Assembly: GCF_000313135.1 (NCBI RefSeq)
Contig: NW_004457380.1
Coordinates: 479,215-511,796 of the forward strand
Direction: 5' to 3'
Source of the DNA: Acanthamoeba castellanii str. Neff
Taxonomy: Eukaryota; Discosea; Longamoebia; Acanthamoebidae
Length of the DNA stretch: 32,582 nucleotides
Made by a program: the position numbers and the translations under genes. Shown here in pieces: positions 21,801-32,582 of this stretch. Positions within the stretch are counted from its first letter, which is position 1. Each line of letters opens with the position of its first letter. The notes under the pieces were generated by a model. The model was not told the DNA's origin. It worked only from the letters and a program-made list of their open reading frames with translations, and searched no databases.

Positions 21801-24336
21801 GGAGCCTCCAAGTGAGGCTGATGCACGCAAACTAATATCGCAGCACCAGTGGACGACAGCCGGTACGGCACACCATTTCATCCCCCACGCGCGCGCTCAT
21901 CCCTCCCCCACCTCCGAAGATCCACTGACGTACGTGCGCGCGTGTGTGCGCGCCGGGTGCGGCTACATGGGCGGTGGGCAGAGGGGGTGTACAAGGAGGT
22001 GGGCAACGTCCTCCCCAGAACGGGAGCCCGCGGCAGGACTGGACTTGTCAACCTGGGCAACACCTGCTACCTCAACTCCGCTTTGCAGGCCCTGTTCATG
22101 GTCCCTCCCTCCCATCTTCCCCACCGCGCGCGCGCGTGTCGTGTGTGTCGTGTGTGTGTGTGTGTCACCTACCTGGGAGGATCGTGTGTCAACCCACACG
22201 CCATCGCACGGCGCACGACACGTGCATGTCAATGTGCGTGTGCGGCCTACAGCTCATGCCTCCCTTTGCGCTCTTAGACTGACAGTCTGCGGGATGCGTT
22301 GGCTGCGCTCAACCTCCCCCTCCGCCCCTCCGATGCTGCTCACGCGCTTGCCGCTTGCCCCACTGCGACCCAGCTGCAAAGGTTTCCCCTCCCTCCCCCT
22401 CCTCTCTCTCCCTCTTAACCCGCTGCAACAAGCAAGCGAGCGAGCAAGCGAGGGCGTGCATGCAGGCATGCACGGTTCTGTGATTGACCGCTCGGTGCGG
22501 CGGTCGGGGCTGGTGCGCGCGCAGAGTGTTCGCATATCTTTTGCGATCGGCGCGCGGGGCCTACGCCCCCAAGCTGTTGCGAGCCGCGCTGCCGGGGTAC
22601 TACCAGGAGCCCATCCAACACGATGCGTCTGAATTCTTAAAGTACATACCTCTCTTAGCTCTTTCCTGTCCCTCCCCCCTTCTCCGGTGTACTGATGAGC
22701 GCTCGCGGCGCGCGCTCTCTCTCTCGCTCTCTTGTTGGTACCCCCGCGCGCGCGCGCCAGGTACCTGCTGGACCAGCTCGAGACCGAGCTGGGGGCGACC
22801 CCGCAGAAGGCACTCGTGTCACGCAGCTTCGGTGGCACCCTCACCAACCGCATCATTTGCTCCTCCTGTGGCCACCAGTCCCCAACCAAGGTACGCCCGT
22901 TCAACGCGGCGTTGCCGACCCAATGACCCATTGGGGGGGAGGGGCGTCTCTCCTCCTAAATATATTTGTGTACAGGAAGCCTTCACCGACCTGGCACTTC
23001 CCTTCGACACTACTGATGAGGCCGCGCCCACTGATCTGGCCGCCATGCTCCGGAGCTTCTTGCGCGCGGAGCTGCTCGAAGGCTCCAACCGCTACGCGTG
23101 TCCCCGCTGCGACGCCCTCCGCGACGCCCGCAAGGTTGCGCACATGCGCCAAAAGCTAACCGACTGACCGACTGACCGTCCGATCGTTGCCCACCTCCAC
23201 GTCACAGGAAGTGGCGGTGACGTCCCCGCCGGAGCACCTGGTGCTCACCCTGAAGCGGTTCAGCTACGACTACAAGACCGGCCGGCGCGCCAAAATCCTC
23301 ACGCCCGTCCGCTACCCCCTCTCGTTCAGCCTCCCCGTGCTCGACCACGACGCGTTGGTAAGGGCGCCCTTGCCCCCCCCCCAAACCCATTCTACCTTGT
23401 TTTTATTTATTCATTCATTTCTTTCTTTCTTTCTTTGTGGGGGGTATATTGCGTCCAGGCGGCGGGGGTGGAGACGGTGACCGAGGTGCCGTACCAGCTC
23501 TACGGCGTGGTCATGCACAGCGGACGATCCGCCCACCATGGGCACTACTACGCCTATGCTCGGCCCGCCCACGCCCCTCTCGCACGTTCGTTCGATCCCC
23601 CCCCGCCCTCTCACCCAAATGTTCGTGTGCACATCACATGTGTTGTGTTCCTCCTGGCGCAGGCCTGCCGCTCACCCCCGCCACACTCGCTTTGCAGGAA
23701 AGGAAGGGCCGGATGAGGACAGCGGGGACCACCGCCACCTCGAGGGGAGGAGGGAGGAGGAGGAGGAGCGGTGGTACCTGTTCAACGACTCGCTCGTGCA
23801 GAAGTCGAGCTACCGGGCGTTCTCAGCCATCTCCCAAAAGTTCAGCTCCGACGTGCCCTACCTCCTCTTCTACGCTCGAGCCACTCCCCACGCCCCTCGG
23901 CCCGACTCAGCCGCCGCCACAGAGGCCACGGAGGTCCTTCCGGCCCTCGCGCGCGAGGTCGAGGCCGACAACGCCCGATTCCTGGCCGAGGAGGAGGCTG
24001 CCGCGAGACGCGCCGCCCAGATCAAGAAAAGCCGATACGCCTACGCACGCACCTCCTCCCCCTTCTACCGGTACGACGTCGCATTGCACACAGCCACACG
24101 ACACACGACACACGACACACGACACACGACACACGACACACACAACCATTTGCTACACCAAACTGATTGGGTGAGTGAGTGGTCTCTATCGCTAAATCAC
24201 GCACGCACTTCGTGCTCACAGATTCGACGAGGACGACGAGGACGAGTGGGGCGGGCGTGGCTGCGGCGGAAAGCGCTTCGATGACGACTTCGGCGGTGGG
24301 GCCTTCGGCGGTTTCGGACCCCATTTCGTGTCGTGA
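18875..24336 (+). CDS. USP38: USP35/USP38-type ubiquitin-specific protease
   Basis: Inferred exons: 18875..19041, 19189..19294, 19431..19485, 19624..19718, 19907..19972, 20065..20204, 20296..20430, 20542..20642, 20785..20943, 21042..21398, 21519..21718, 21802..21862, 21982..22100, 22278..22381, 22525..22641, 22761..22890, 22976..23134, 23208..23357, 23459..23585, 23698..24070, 24222..24336 (1011 aa). Residues 1-550 form a helical (ARM-like) N-terminal half; VIGLLGALAEAKRY and LHYTGYPELYSPLL fit the USP35/38 pattern. The catalytic Cys box is GLVNLGNTCYLNSALQ (Cys576). QHDASEFLKYLLDQLE and two zinc-ribbon CxxC pairs (CSSC, CPRC) follow. The His box is GHYYAYAR (His836), then WYLFNDS. The acidic Gly-rich tail also fits the family. 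It should cleave ubiquitin chains. Least certain junctions: 21519 acceptor, 21718 donor, 23585 donor. Confidence 0.9.
24095..24143 (+). repeat. (CACGACA)n repeat in a USP38 intron
   Basis: CACGACACACGACACACGAC-type units fill much of the last intron (24071..24221). Same or reverse-complement words occur in introns near 405-440, 1990-2030, 17700-17750, 27945-27970 and 32110-32140, so this is a window-wide intron motif. Confidence 0.85.
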
Positions 24337-24524
24337 CGATTCCGGTGTCTCCTTCCGGAGGGAGTGGCTGCTGTACAGAACAGAGAGAGCGTTGGTCCCT
24401 CGTGCGACCGCCAAGGAAAACCATTACCGTATTTAAGGTATTTTATTATTATTGTTTTTGTTTTTGTTTTTGTGCGAGAAGGCTGTGCACCCGAGCCACC
24501 GTCGCCAAGGCCGAAGCTGGAGTG

Positions 24525-27500
24525 ATGATGGACGGCAGCAGCAGCAGGAGGAAGAAGGACGCGGCCAAAGTGCACCACCCCGACAAGGACAAGGACAAGG
24601 ATGAGGAGGTCGAAGATGAAGAGGAGATGAGCAGGGAGGAGATGTTGGCGCAACTACGAGAAACGCGCCACCTCGATGTCAGCAAGCGAGAGGTACATAA
24701 TCTTTTTACGTCCCGCTTACCTTCCTGGCGACTCATTTCAATTGATGTGTGGGGGGGGGACAAAGCTGGCAAGCAAGAACTTGCCGCCTGAGTTGGCCTA
24801 CATGATCAACCTCGAGATGCTCTCCATGGCCCAGAACGAACTCACCGAGCTGCCCAAAAGCTTTGGTACTGCGCAGCTCTTCTTTTTTTATACATTTATT
24901 TTAAATAATAGTAATTCATTTTCGTTGGTGCTGGTGCTGCGCAGGCAAGTTGAGCAAGTTGGTCGCGCTCAACCTCAACACCAACCTCTTTGCCGAAGTC
25001 CCCAAGGTGCACCGTCGACTTGGGTGGTGTGTGTGGTGTTGTGTGGTACCTGTGGCCACAGGTCGCGCGTGCGGCATTGGATGTTTGTTAAGTGTAGGTG
25101 GATGGGGGTCGCGGGGGGTAAACAGGTATTGGGTAAGCTGCCGGCACTGTCGATCCTGGACATGCGCAACAATCGCGTCACGGAGATCAGTCCCGGTACG
25201 CTGAAGAAGATGACTGCCCTCACCAAGCTCATGTTGCGTTACAACCGCATCGTGGCGCTCCCGGCCGAGGTGGGCCACCTCAAGAACCTCCAGCTCCTCA
25301 GCATCCGCAACAACCACCTCATCTCCGTCCCTCCCGTACGCACACCCACCCATCTTTGGTGGCTGGCTGGCTGGCTGGTGGTCGTTGCTGTTGGATGCTG
25401 TTGTTTTGACCACTCACACGTCGTCGTCGGCTGTCTGACTTTGCCCGGGGGGGGGTGACCAAAGGAGCTCAACCAGCTCGAGAAGCTGCAGGTGTTTGAT
25501 GCGCGCGGCAACCAGCTCCGGAGGTGCGTTTTTGTATTCCTCGTGCCTTCTCCTGAGATTCCGTGCCCCCCCCCATCATTGCTGACTCATAGGACGTTCC
25601 TCTCTCTCTCTCTCTCTCTCTCCTGCTCATCGTTGCGGTGGGCCTGCTCACAGCATCCCCCCTCTCGGCGGTCTCCGGTCTCTGCTGGAGCTGGACCTGC
25701 AACACAACAACCTCTCCTGGTACGCACGCACGCACGTCGTACAGCGGCACGCGCCGCCCCCGCCCCCGCCATATCATCACCCGCTTATGGATGGGCGACT
25801 CAACATCCCTCCCTCCACACCTCACCCACTTTCCACCACGACCACGACCACCATGGTGCTAGTCTGCCGTCCGAGCTGTCGCACCTGTCTTCGCTTACCC
25901 GCCTGTCCCTGGGCTTCAACAACTTCTCAGAGTTCCCCCTCGAGGCGGTGGGCATGAGCTCCCTCGCCGAGCTCGACCTCGAGGCCAACTGTGTACTCGC
26001 CCACCCTCCATCACACGACACATACACCACCAGCCACCACCAGCCACCACCAGCCACCACCGAGTCTATTGTCTCACTCGTCACCCGGGTGGCGATGTCC
26101 CCCCCCCAAACATCAGATCTCAGTCGTACCGCCGGACATCAAGCACATGACCGCCTTGCGCACCCTCTACCTGTCCAGGTGCGTGCGTGCCCCCCCCCAA
26201 ACCTATTTCTACTTCTCCCCCCCCCATCGGTACATGTATCCATGTCAGTGCGTCTGACGGAGAGGTGATGCTGATGCTGATGCTGTTGCCGGGCTGCATG
26301 CGCAGCAACAAGATCAAGAGTCTGCCGAGCGAGATAGGGCGGCTCTCGAGTCTCGAGAAGCTGTCCCTCAATCACAACCAACTCCGCACCCTCGACGTAC
26401 ACGACCTTGCCGTACGCTCCCCTGCCCACCCACCCACCCACCATCCTTCGCCTTCGCCCGACGGGGCCTGCTATAATGCTGCTGGTGGTGGCTGGTGGTG
26501 CTGGTGACGGTGGCGGTGGCGGTGGTGCAGGAGTTGAAGAAGCTCGTGGATCTGGACCTCGAGAACAACCCCCTCGAGTGGGACAAAGACCCGGCCAAGG
26601 GCGCCGAGGTTCGCCCCCTTCTCGCTTCTCTCTCGCCCCACTCTCTCCCTCTCTCTCTCTCTCTCTCTCCCTCTCTCTCCCCCCCTTGAGGGGTCCCACG
26701 CCTGCAAGTGCTCACCCGTCCGGCTGCTGGGCTCCTCATTGTGGGTGGTCGTGGTGGCGGTGGTCGTGGTGGTGGTCGTGGTCGTGGTGGTGGTGGTGGT
26801 CGTTGTCGTGGTGGTCGTGGTGGTGGTGGTCGTGGTGGTCGTGGTGGTCGTGGTGGTGGTGGTGGTGGTGGTGGTCGTTGTCGTGGTGGTGGTGGTGGTC
26901 GTGGTCGTTGGTGGTGGTGGTGGTGGTGGTGGTCGTTGTTGTGGTGGTGGTGGTCGTGGTGGTGGTCGTGGTCGTTGGTGGTGCTGGTGATGATGTTGCC
27001 GTGGTGGGTGGGGTGGGTCAGGCTGTTCGGGCGCTGAGCTTCGTCCCCAACCTCAAACTCTCGGCGCACAAAACCGACCCGGCCGCCGCCACCCGCAAAG
27101 GTGCCCCCGCACACGTGCCACCCCAATTTATTTATTTATTTATTTATGTATATGCTTCGGCTCACACGGGGTGGTGGTGGCTGGTGGCTGGTGGCTGGTG
27201 GTGGTGGCTGGTGTCAATGCCAGGAGGGGCGGGTGGTCCCACGGGGGAGGGCTCTGGCCACCGGTCCCTCTTCACGGAAGGCGGGCTCATGTCCATGTTC
27301 CACGAGCACGCCACCACCACCAGCGGCGGCGGCGGCGGCGGCGGCAACCACGAACGCGAAGAAGAGGAGCAGCAGCAGTCGGAAGAGGGTAACGGGTCGC
27401 GGACCGGGAAGGCCAAGGCCAAGACGCCCCGGTACAAGCCCCCACCCACCCTCCCTTCTCGCGCGCGCGTGCCTTTGGAAAGATGGGAAAGAAGCAGCTA

Positions 27501-29440
27501 CCCACCCTCCACCACTTACCACTCACGCCTTTGAATGGGGGTCATGTCATGCGATGCCACGCCACGCCACGCCACGCCACGCCACGCTCCGCTCTGTGTG
27601 CACGCTGCGGCAGGGAGCCGCGGGGTGGGCTGATCCGCGACTTTTTCGCGCTCGAGGACCTCAACAAGCCCGGCCTGCAGAAGGCCAAGAAGGAGCCCCT
27701 GCAGCAGGAGGTATCCATCGCGCACCTCGCACCCCCCCCCCAACACCCAACCAACCAAAAAACAAACCATCAAACCAACCAGTCCTTGCCCACTCACCTG
27801 TGAGGCGCGCGCGCGTGTGTCCAGGACGCGCACTGTTGCCACCATCCGTTCTTTGACGAGAACGACATTGCCCTGTTCTGCGTGCTCGACGGACACGCTG
27901 GACGAGAAGCCGCCCTCACCGCGGCCCAGCTCATCCCCAAGGCACGACACACGACACACGACACACGACACACCTGCCGCCACGGTTGGGATGGGATCAA
28001 GTGTCGTGAGCCTGGCCAGGTCGATTGACCTTATGGATGGCTGGCTGGATATATCCAACCACCACCACCACCACCACCACGACCACCACCACGACCACCA
28101 CGACCACCACCACAGGAGCTCAAGCAGCAGCTGAAGGCCCACAAAAAGGAGAGCAAAAAGTCCTCGCGCCCCACTGACCTGCACAAGATGCTTCACTTGG
28201 CCTATCTCAAGGTGCTGCCCTCATTGCACACGCGCGGGGCCTCGCTTTCCCATCACGCGGCGCTCTCGTCGATGTCACAGCTCACCAACTCTTTTTTGCT
28301 GGCGGTGGTGGTGCCGGTGGCGATGCGTGGTGGTGCAGGCCGATGACCAGATGCGCCAGTTCCAGTACGAGGGCTGCACGGCCACGGCGGTCGTCGTGTG
28401 GCAGGTGCACGTCCAATCGATTCCTCTCTCTCTCTTGTGTGTGTGTGTGTGTGTGTGTGATGTGTGTGTGTGGCGCGTGTTGTCGGTCGTACGTAGCTGT
28501 AGTGCTTTCGGATGCACACACACCTCCTCCGCCCTTCCACTCCGCCGGCCTTCAGTTGGGGTGTAGAGACACCCGGGGGACCGGCGCGGTGGGTCGGCTG
28601 GCTCACAGACGTGTGGTGGTGGTGGCTGCTGGCGCGGCGGCGGCGGCGTGAACTAGGTGGGCAACGAGCGGTACCTCCAGTGCGCCAACGTGGGCGATTC
28701 TGCGGCTTACCTCTAGTACCGCCCCCATTCCCCCTTTGGCTCCTCCAATGGCTAGACCGGTCGGGTGCTAAGCGGCGAGCCTTTCCCCCTCTGGCGATTC
28801 TGTTTATTTTCGTCGTCGTCGTCGTCGCGAATCAGCCGCGCGGGGGAGCCCGTGTGTTTGATCCGGGAGCACAAGCTCACCAACGAATTCGAGCGGGGCC
28901 GAATCATCTCCTCCGGCGTTTGGCTCACCGACGGACAGACGCGCATCGCAGGGATCGGGGTAGGTCACCATCCACAACACCCCACACAGCGGCGACGGCA
29001 GGGCTGCGTCAATGATCACCACTCATCCCCAATTATTGTTGCCTTGTTTTTCGTCGTGGTGGTGGGTGGTGGGTGGTGGCGGGCACAGGTCACAAGAGTG
29101 CTGGGCGATCATTTCGCAAAGGACACCAACAGCGGGATGTTGGGTGCGCCCGATTCGTCGCCTGCCTACCTGCTCACGCCACACGACACCCACCTCATTG
29201 TGGCCAGCGACGGCGTGCGTTTTTCTATTTCTGCCCCTCCTCTCAGTGCTGGCCTCTCCCCAAGCGCTCATCCGGTCTCCTTACCCCCCGCAGCTGTGGG
29301 ACGTGATGTCGCCGGCTACGGCAGGCGACCTCGTGGCCAAGGAGGAGACGGCCGAGGCGGGAGCCAAGGTGCTGATGAAGCGCGCGCTGGCATCGGCCAA
29401 GTGTAAAGATAACGTCACCATCGTCGTGGTCCGTTTGTGA
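24525..29440 (+). CDS. Leucine-rich repeat protein with C-terminal PP2C phosphatase
   Basis: Inferred exons: 24525..24692, 24766..24865, 24945..25006, 25126..25335, 25465..25523, 25654..25719, 25863..25992, 26117..26178, 26306..26396, 26531..26608, 27022..27100, 27224..27431, 27614..27710, 27825..27941, 28116..28211, 28339..28404, 28657..28715, 28836..28959, 29089..29214, 29294..29440 (714 aa). A Lys/Asp/Glu-rich N-terminus leads into about ten LRRs (about 55-365). A Gly- and Glu/Gln-rich linker follows, then a PPM/PP2C domain (about 465-714). Metal-ligand positions look intact: E470-D471 (QEDAH), D492-G493 (LDGHAG), D665 (ASDGLWDV) and D705 (KDNVTIVVV), plus NVGDSAA. The layout resembles PHLPP-type LRR phosphatases. 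It would dephosphorylate Ser/Thr using Mn2+/Mg2+; the target is unknown. The intron after 27941 appears to use a GC donor. Confidence 0.88.
26742..26990 (+). repeat. GGT/GGTC-rich minisatellite in an LRR-PP2C intron
   Basis: About 250 bp of GTGGTGGTCGTGG-type units inside the 413-bp intron 26609..27021. It is the reverse-complement type of the MRS2 intron minisatellite and also creates false long open frames on both strands. Confidence 0.92.
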
Positions 29441-29461
29441 AGGCCCGCGCGAGTGCGTGTA

Positions 29462-29467
29462 TTTATT
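29462..29467 (-). terminator. Candidate poly(A) signal for MAK16
   Basis: AATAAA on the minus strand lies about 140 nt beyond the MAK16 stop codon and only 22 nt from the stop codon of the convergent LRR-PP2C gene, so the two 3' UTRs probably overlap. Confidence 0.35.
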
Positions 29468-29607
29468 GTATCTTCTCTCGTTTGTGGCTCTCCCCGCCGC
29501 GTGGCAGAGAGGAAGAGGAACAGAGTGATCACACCTTTTTATCGCTTGTTCTTGTTGTTGTTGCTGTTGCTGTTGTTGTTGTTCTTGTTGTTGCTTCCAC
29601 GCCCCCA

Positions 29608-31329
29608 CTAATCATCAAAGCGGATGTCGAGGTGGCCTCGGCCTCCCTTCTTGGCCGCAGGGCCTGCCTTCTGCGCGAAAAGAAAAGAAGGACTGAGTCC
29701 CGCAATGGCGGGGAAAGAAAGTTGTTTGGAGGTTTCGTCCGTACCACAGCTTTCTGCTGCACCACCTCCTCCATCTCCCTCTCCTCGTCGTCTTCGTCCA
29801 TTTCGTACTCGTAACCGTCGATCACTGCGGCACATACAATCATCATCATACATGATGGCGGTGATGCATGGATGATCAGCAGCAGCAGCAGCAGCAGCAG
29901 CAGCAAGCTCCAGACGTAAGAAGCAGCGGCGAGGCCGATGCATCGTATAAGTGGGAGATGGGGGAGATGGGGGGATAAGTGGCGTACGGTCTTCGATGTC
30001 CGAGTCGTCCTCCACGAATTCGTCGACGTCCTTTTCTTCTTCTCCTCCCTCCTGCTCGTCCTCGTCCTGCGGGAGCGGGAGGTGAATGCGGACGCGCCAA
30101 TGGAGCTGGACTGGTGCCAGTTTCTCGCGGAGAAGGGAGGCCACATGCAGGCGGGGCGGGGCGGGGCGGGCGGGGGTACCTCGTATTCCTCCTCGTCCTC
30201 GTCCTCGCTCTCCGATTCCTGGAGCTGCTCGACGGCCTTCTGGAAGGCTCCCGGCTGGGCATTGAAGATGCCGTCTTCCATCTCTCGGTCTCCCTGCAAC
30301 CACCCACCCACCAACCGCCGCCGCCGCCGCCGCACCTGTGATGTGAGTAAAGAGCTTCGCGGCGGCGGCAGCGGCGGAGGAGGAGAGGCAAAGCAAGGCA
30401 ATCAAATCAATGGTCGTCACCTGAATGAGGCGGTCGAGAAGCTCTTTCTCGATGGCGTGCTCCACCTTGGCCGCGATGAGGGCCTTTTGCTCCCTCTTCC
30501 TCTGCACCCGCTCCTCCTTGGGCTTCACGCCCACCAGCCTCGGCCGTTCCTTCTTCCTCAGCTTTCGCATGCGGATCAGGTACTGTGTGATCTTGGTCAG
30601 ACGCTGCTTGCACTTGTGCTTCATGTACCCCGGCCAGTAGATCTGTTGCCACACGACACACACACACACACATATATAAGCAGGAAAAAAAACGAGTGTG
30701 GTGTGGTTAGTAGCGGCTGGCGGCCATAGAATACGGGAGGGGGAGGTGCGCACGAGCTGCTCGTCGATCTGGGCGAGCGCCTTGGCAAAGTTCTTGTCGA
30801 GCTTCACCTTCTCCCACAGCTTGGCGGGAGTGTGCGCCCGCTCCACGGTCTTCATGTAGAGGTAGCACACGCCTGTGGTGTGGGTGGTTGCACACAGACA
30901 CCGCCCACCCCCAACCAACGCCGCACAGAGAAACAGAGGCATTGCGCATTGGGGTAAGAATCTCCTCCTGGCAAACACCGACCACAGGCGCAAGGGGCGA
31001 AGATAGACAAAAAGCAGATTTAAATAGACAAGAGGGGGAGGGTCTCCGTACCCTGCTCCTCGCGTACGGTCGCATACTGAGAATTGGCCAACGGGCACGA
31101 GGACTTGGTGCACAGACCATTGAAGTTGTACTCATTCTTGCAAAACGTTTCGATCTTGGAATTGCTCAGCCTTAGCGAGTTTAAATTGGTGGGGGGTGTG
31201 TAAGTGGAGGGTGCGCTGGCGTGATAATGCCGATACAAATGACAAATCAATTGTGGATGAGACGTACTTGGCTTTGAAGGAGCAATGCTGGTTGTTAAGA
31301 ACATGCCAGATAACATCATCGTTCTGCAT
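29608..31329 (-). CDS. MAK16: MAK16 ribosome-biogenesis factor
   Basis: Inferred exons in transcript order: 31329..31268, 31164..31052, 30872..30754, 30642..30421, 30293..30180, 30066..29988, 29824..29745, 29670..29608 (283 aa, complete). The start [20 protein letters not shown], then [20 protein letters not shown] (conserved Cys set), [31 protein letters not shown] and [19 protein letters not shown] follow the family in order. The C-terminal third is acidic ([28 protein letters not shown]) and ends in a basic Gly/Lys stretch, [11 protein letters not shown]16 is a nucleolar factor of large-subunit (60S) assembly. The acceptor before 31164 is GAG rather than CAG but restores the frame exactly. 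Confidence 0.94.
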
Positions 31330-31501
31330 GGCGATGTGTCACTCAGCCTTGCGTTTAGCACGAAGAGATGAGATGAGATGCTCGGGGGTTTCCTTCCGGA
31401 GCGGACTTGGAAAAAACAAAAAGAAGAAGTTTGGGAAAGAAACAAGACCAAAAATGAAAGGAAAATGGAAAATGGACAGAAATTGGAATTTCTGATCAAT
31501 T

Positions 31502-32582
31502 TCACGCGGGGTCGTCGGTGGTGTGAAAGGAGACGGGCGGGAGGCGGGAGGTGTGGGACGGGGCCAGGAACCCATTCTTGAAGGCCGCGGCCCCCATCAC
31601 GCGCCGCCCTATGACAGAACCAACCCCGCGCATTGTCCGCCAAACACCACATCGGCCAAACGAGTCACACGGCGACATATGATGATGATGATGATGAGCA
31701 TCCTAGCATTATTATGGCTGCATGCAGGCACCGCAGTGGCGAAGGAGGCAGAGTGAGTGTGCGCGTACCCTCGATCTGGACCTCGCGCACGGCAACCCAG
31801 CCCTCTTCCTCTCGTCGCCGGCTCTCGGCAGCCTCGGCGTCCTCGTTGGCAGCTGATCCCTCTGGCGCGGGCACGCCCGAAGGGGCTGCACACTTGATCC
31901 ACAGGAGCTTCCGCCGCGCGTCGTACTCCACCTGGCCGGGCGCCGCTGCACCCGGCGATACGGCGGCCGGCCAGGTTGGCGATTCGGGGATCGGCCAGGC
32001 GGGGCATGGCTCCCGGCGTGACGACGTCGCCGAGTAGGGCGGCACGACGCCCACCAGCTTGAGCCTAATAGGCCAACATACACACACATGTGTGTGTGTT
32101 GTGTGTGTGTTGTGTGTGTGTTGTGTGTGTGTGTCGTGTGGTGAGAAGTTGAGTACGGCACGCACGCCCTTAAAGAATAAGTAGTGGCGGCTGCTGGTTG
32201 CGGCTGGTGTTGGGTAGTGGGGAGGGGTGTACCTGTTGCTGCGGAAGTAGGTGTGCACGCCCAGCGAGTGGCCGAGGGCGCGCCACAGATTGTGGACGTG
32301 GCGGGGCTGGTGCCGCTCCCAGTGCACCTGCGCCATCGCCCCATCTACCACCACGGCCACGGCCACGGCCACGGCCACGAGCCGGCCGCCGCCGCCGTCG
32401 TCGTCACCACCGCACACACGACACACACGACACACACACGCGAGACACGCGACACACGCACACCCAACCACCATGTGCGATCATCGCGGATTAGCTAGGA
32501 GCTGCAAACCCGCCACATGCTGTGTACGTGGCGGGAGGGGATGGAGTACCGATCTTGGGGGCGCGCGTGGACAGGCGGTCGT
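31502..32582 (-). CDS. MTFMT: Methionyl-tRNA formyltransferase (mitochondrial), C-terminal part
   Basis: Inferred exons in transcript order: >32582..32550, 32344..32233, 32064..31769, 31608..31502. The 5' part lies beyond the right edge. The visible 182 codons end at TGA and cover the C-terminal tRNA-binding domain of the formyltransferase family: [52 protein letters not shown] and [21 protein letters not shown]. The catalytic N-terminal domain is not in the window. Family members formylate initiator Met-tRNA in mitochondria or plastids. Splice phases agree at all three junctions. The 172-bp gap to the MAK16 start suggests tight head-to-tail packing. Confidence 0.82.
32087..32140 (+). repeat. 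TG-rich ~10-bp repeat in an MTFMT intron
   Basis: TGTGTGTGTTGTGTGTG units sit next to a short CACACACATGTGTGTG palindrome inside the intron 32065..32232. A CCACGG run (about 32349-32380) fills the next intron close to its acceptor. Confidence 0.85.

Noticed and set aside
26368..27534. Arg/Pro- or Trp/Gly-rich open frames over the GGT repeat
   Set aside because: Most of it is the repeat-filled LRR-PP2C intron. Only 26531..26608, 27022..27100 and 27224..27431 are supported as coding.
29608..31113. 501-codon minus-strand open frame
   Set aside because: It contains true MAK16 exons but also intron sequence between them; the spliced 283-residue protein matches the family length and order.

Overview
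This is a gene-dense, intron-rich, GC-rich eukaryotic nuclear segment. The introns are short (mostly 60-200 bp) and GT...AG, very often with donors of the form GTACGT/GTACC, and they are packed with simple repeats. Gene content (MRS2, eIF4G, USP35/38, MAK16, MTFMT, LRR-PP2C, C2-LRR, and a plant-TTM-like P-loop+CYTH protein) together with this intron style suggests an Acanthamoeba-like amoebozoan. The organism assignment is inference. I rebuilt nine genes exon by exon from splice phase plus family motifs. Each of those models keeps a consistent reading frame through every junction. A tenth gene is cut by the left edge of the window.

Layout: 1-603 (+) 3' end of a DysF/peroxin-type protein; 799-3588 (+) uridine-kinase-like P-loop + CYTH protein (TTM1/2-like); 3788-6017 (+) MRS2-type Mg2+ channel; 6018-8234 a gene-free, lower-GC island holding diverged tandem repeats and a foldback/MITE-like element with 19-bp perfect terminal inverted repeats; 8235-13175 (-) eIF4G scaffold (eIF4E-binding motif, MIF4G, MA3); 13585-14441 (+) small His/Gln-rich unknown; 14591-18713 (-) C2-LRR protein with a helical C-terminus; 18875-24336 (+) USP35/38-type deubiquitinase; 24525-29440 (+) LRR-PP2C phosphatase; 29608-31329 (-) MAK16 ribosome-biogenesis factor; 31502-32582 (-) 3' part of mitochondrial methionyl-tRNA formyltransferase.

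The genes do not form a pathway. They are a housekeeping and signalling neighbourhood with two divergent pairs (eIF4G / small unknown; C2-LRR / USP38) and convergent pairs with 150-170 bp between stop codons. The best candidates for novelty are the foldback element inside the ~146-bp repeat array, the C2-LRR-helical protein, a 5' splice site buried in a perfect 16-bp-arm hairpin, three likely GC-AG introns with similar GCACG donors, and a within-gene base-composition switch at about 5640. I found no tRNA, rRNA, CRISPR or operon.
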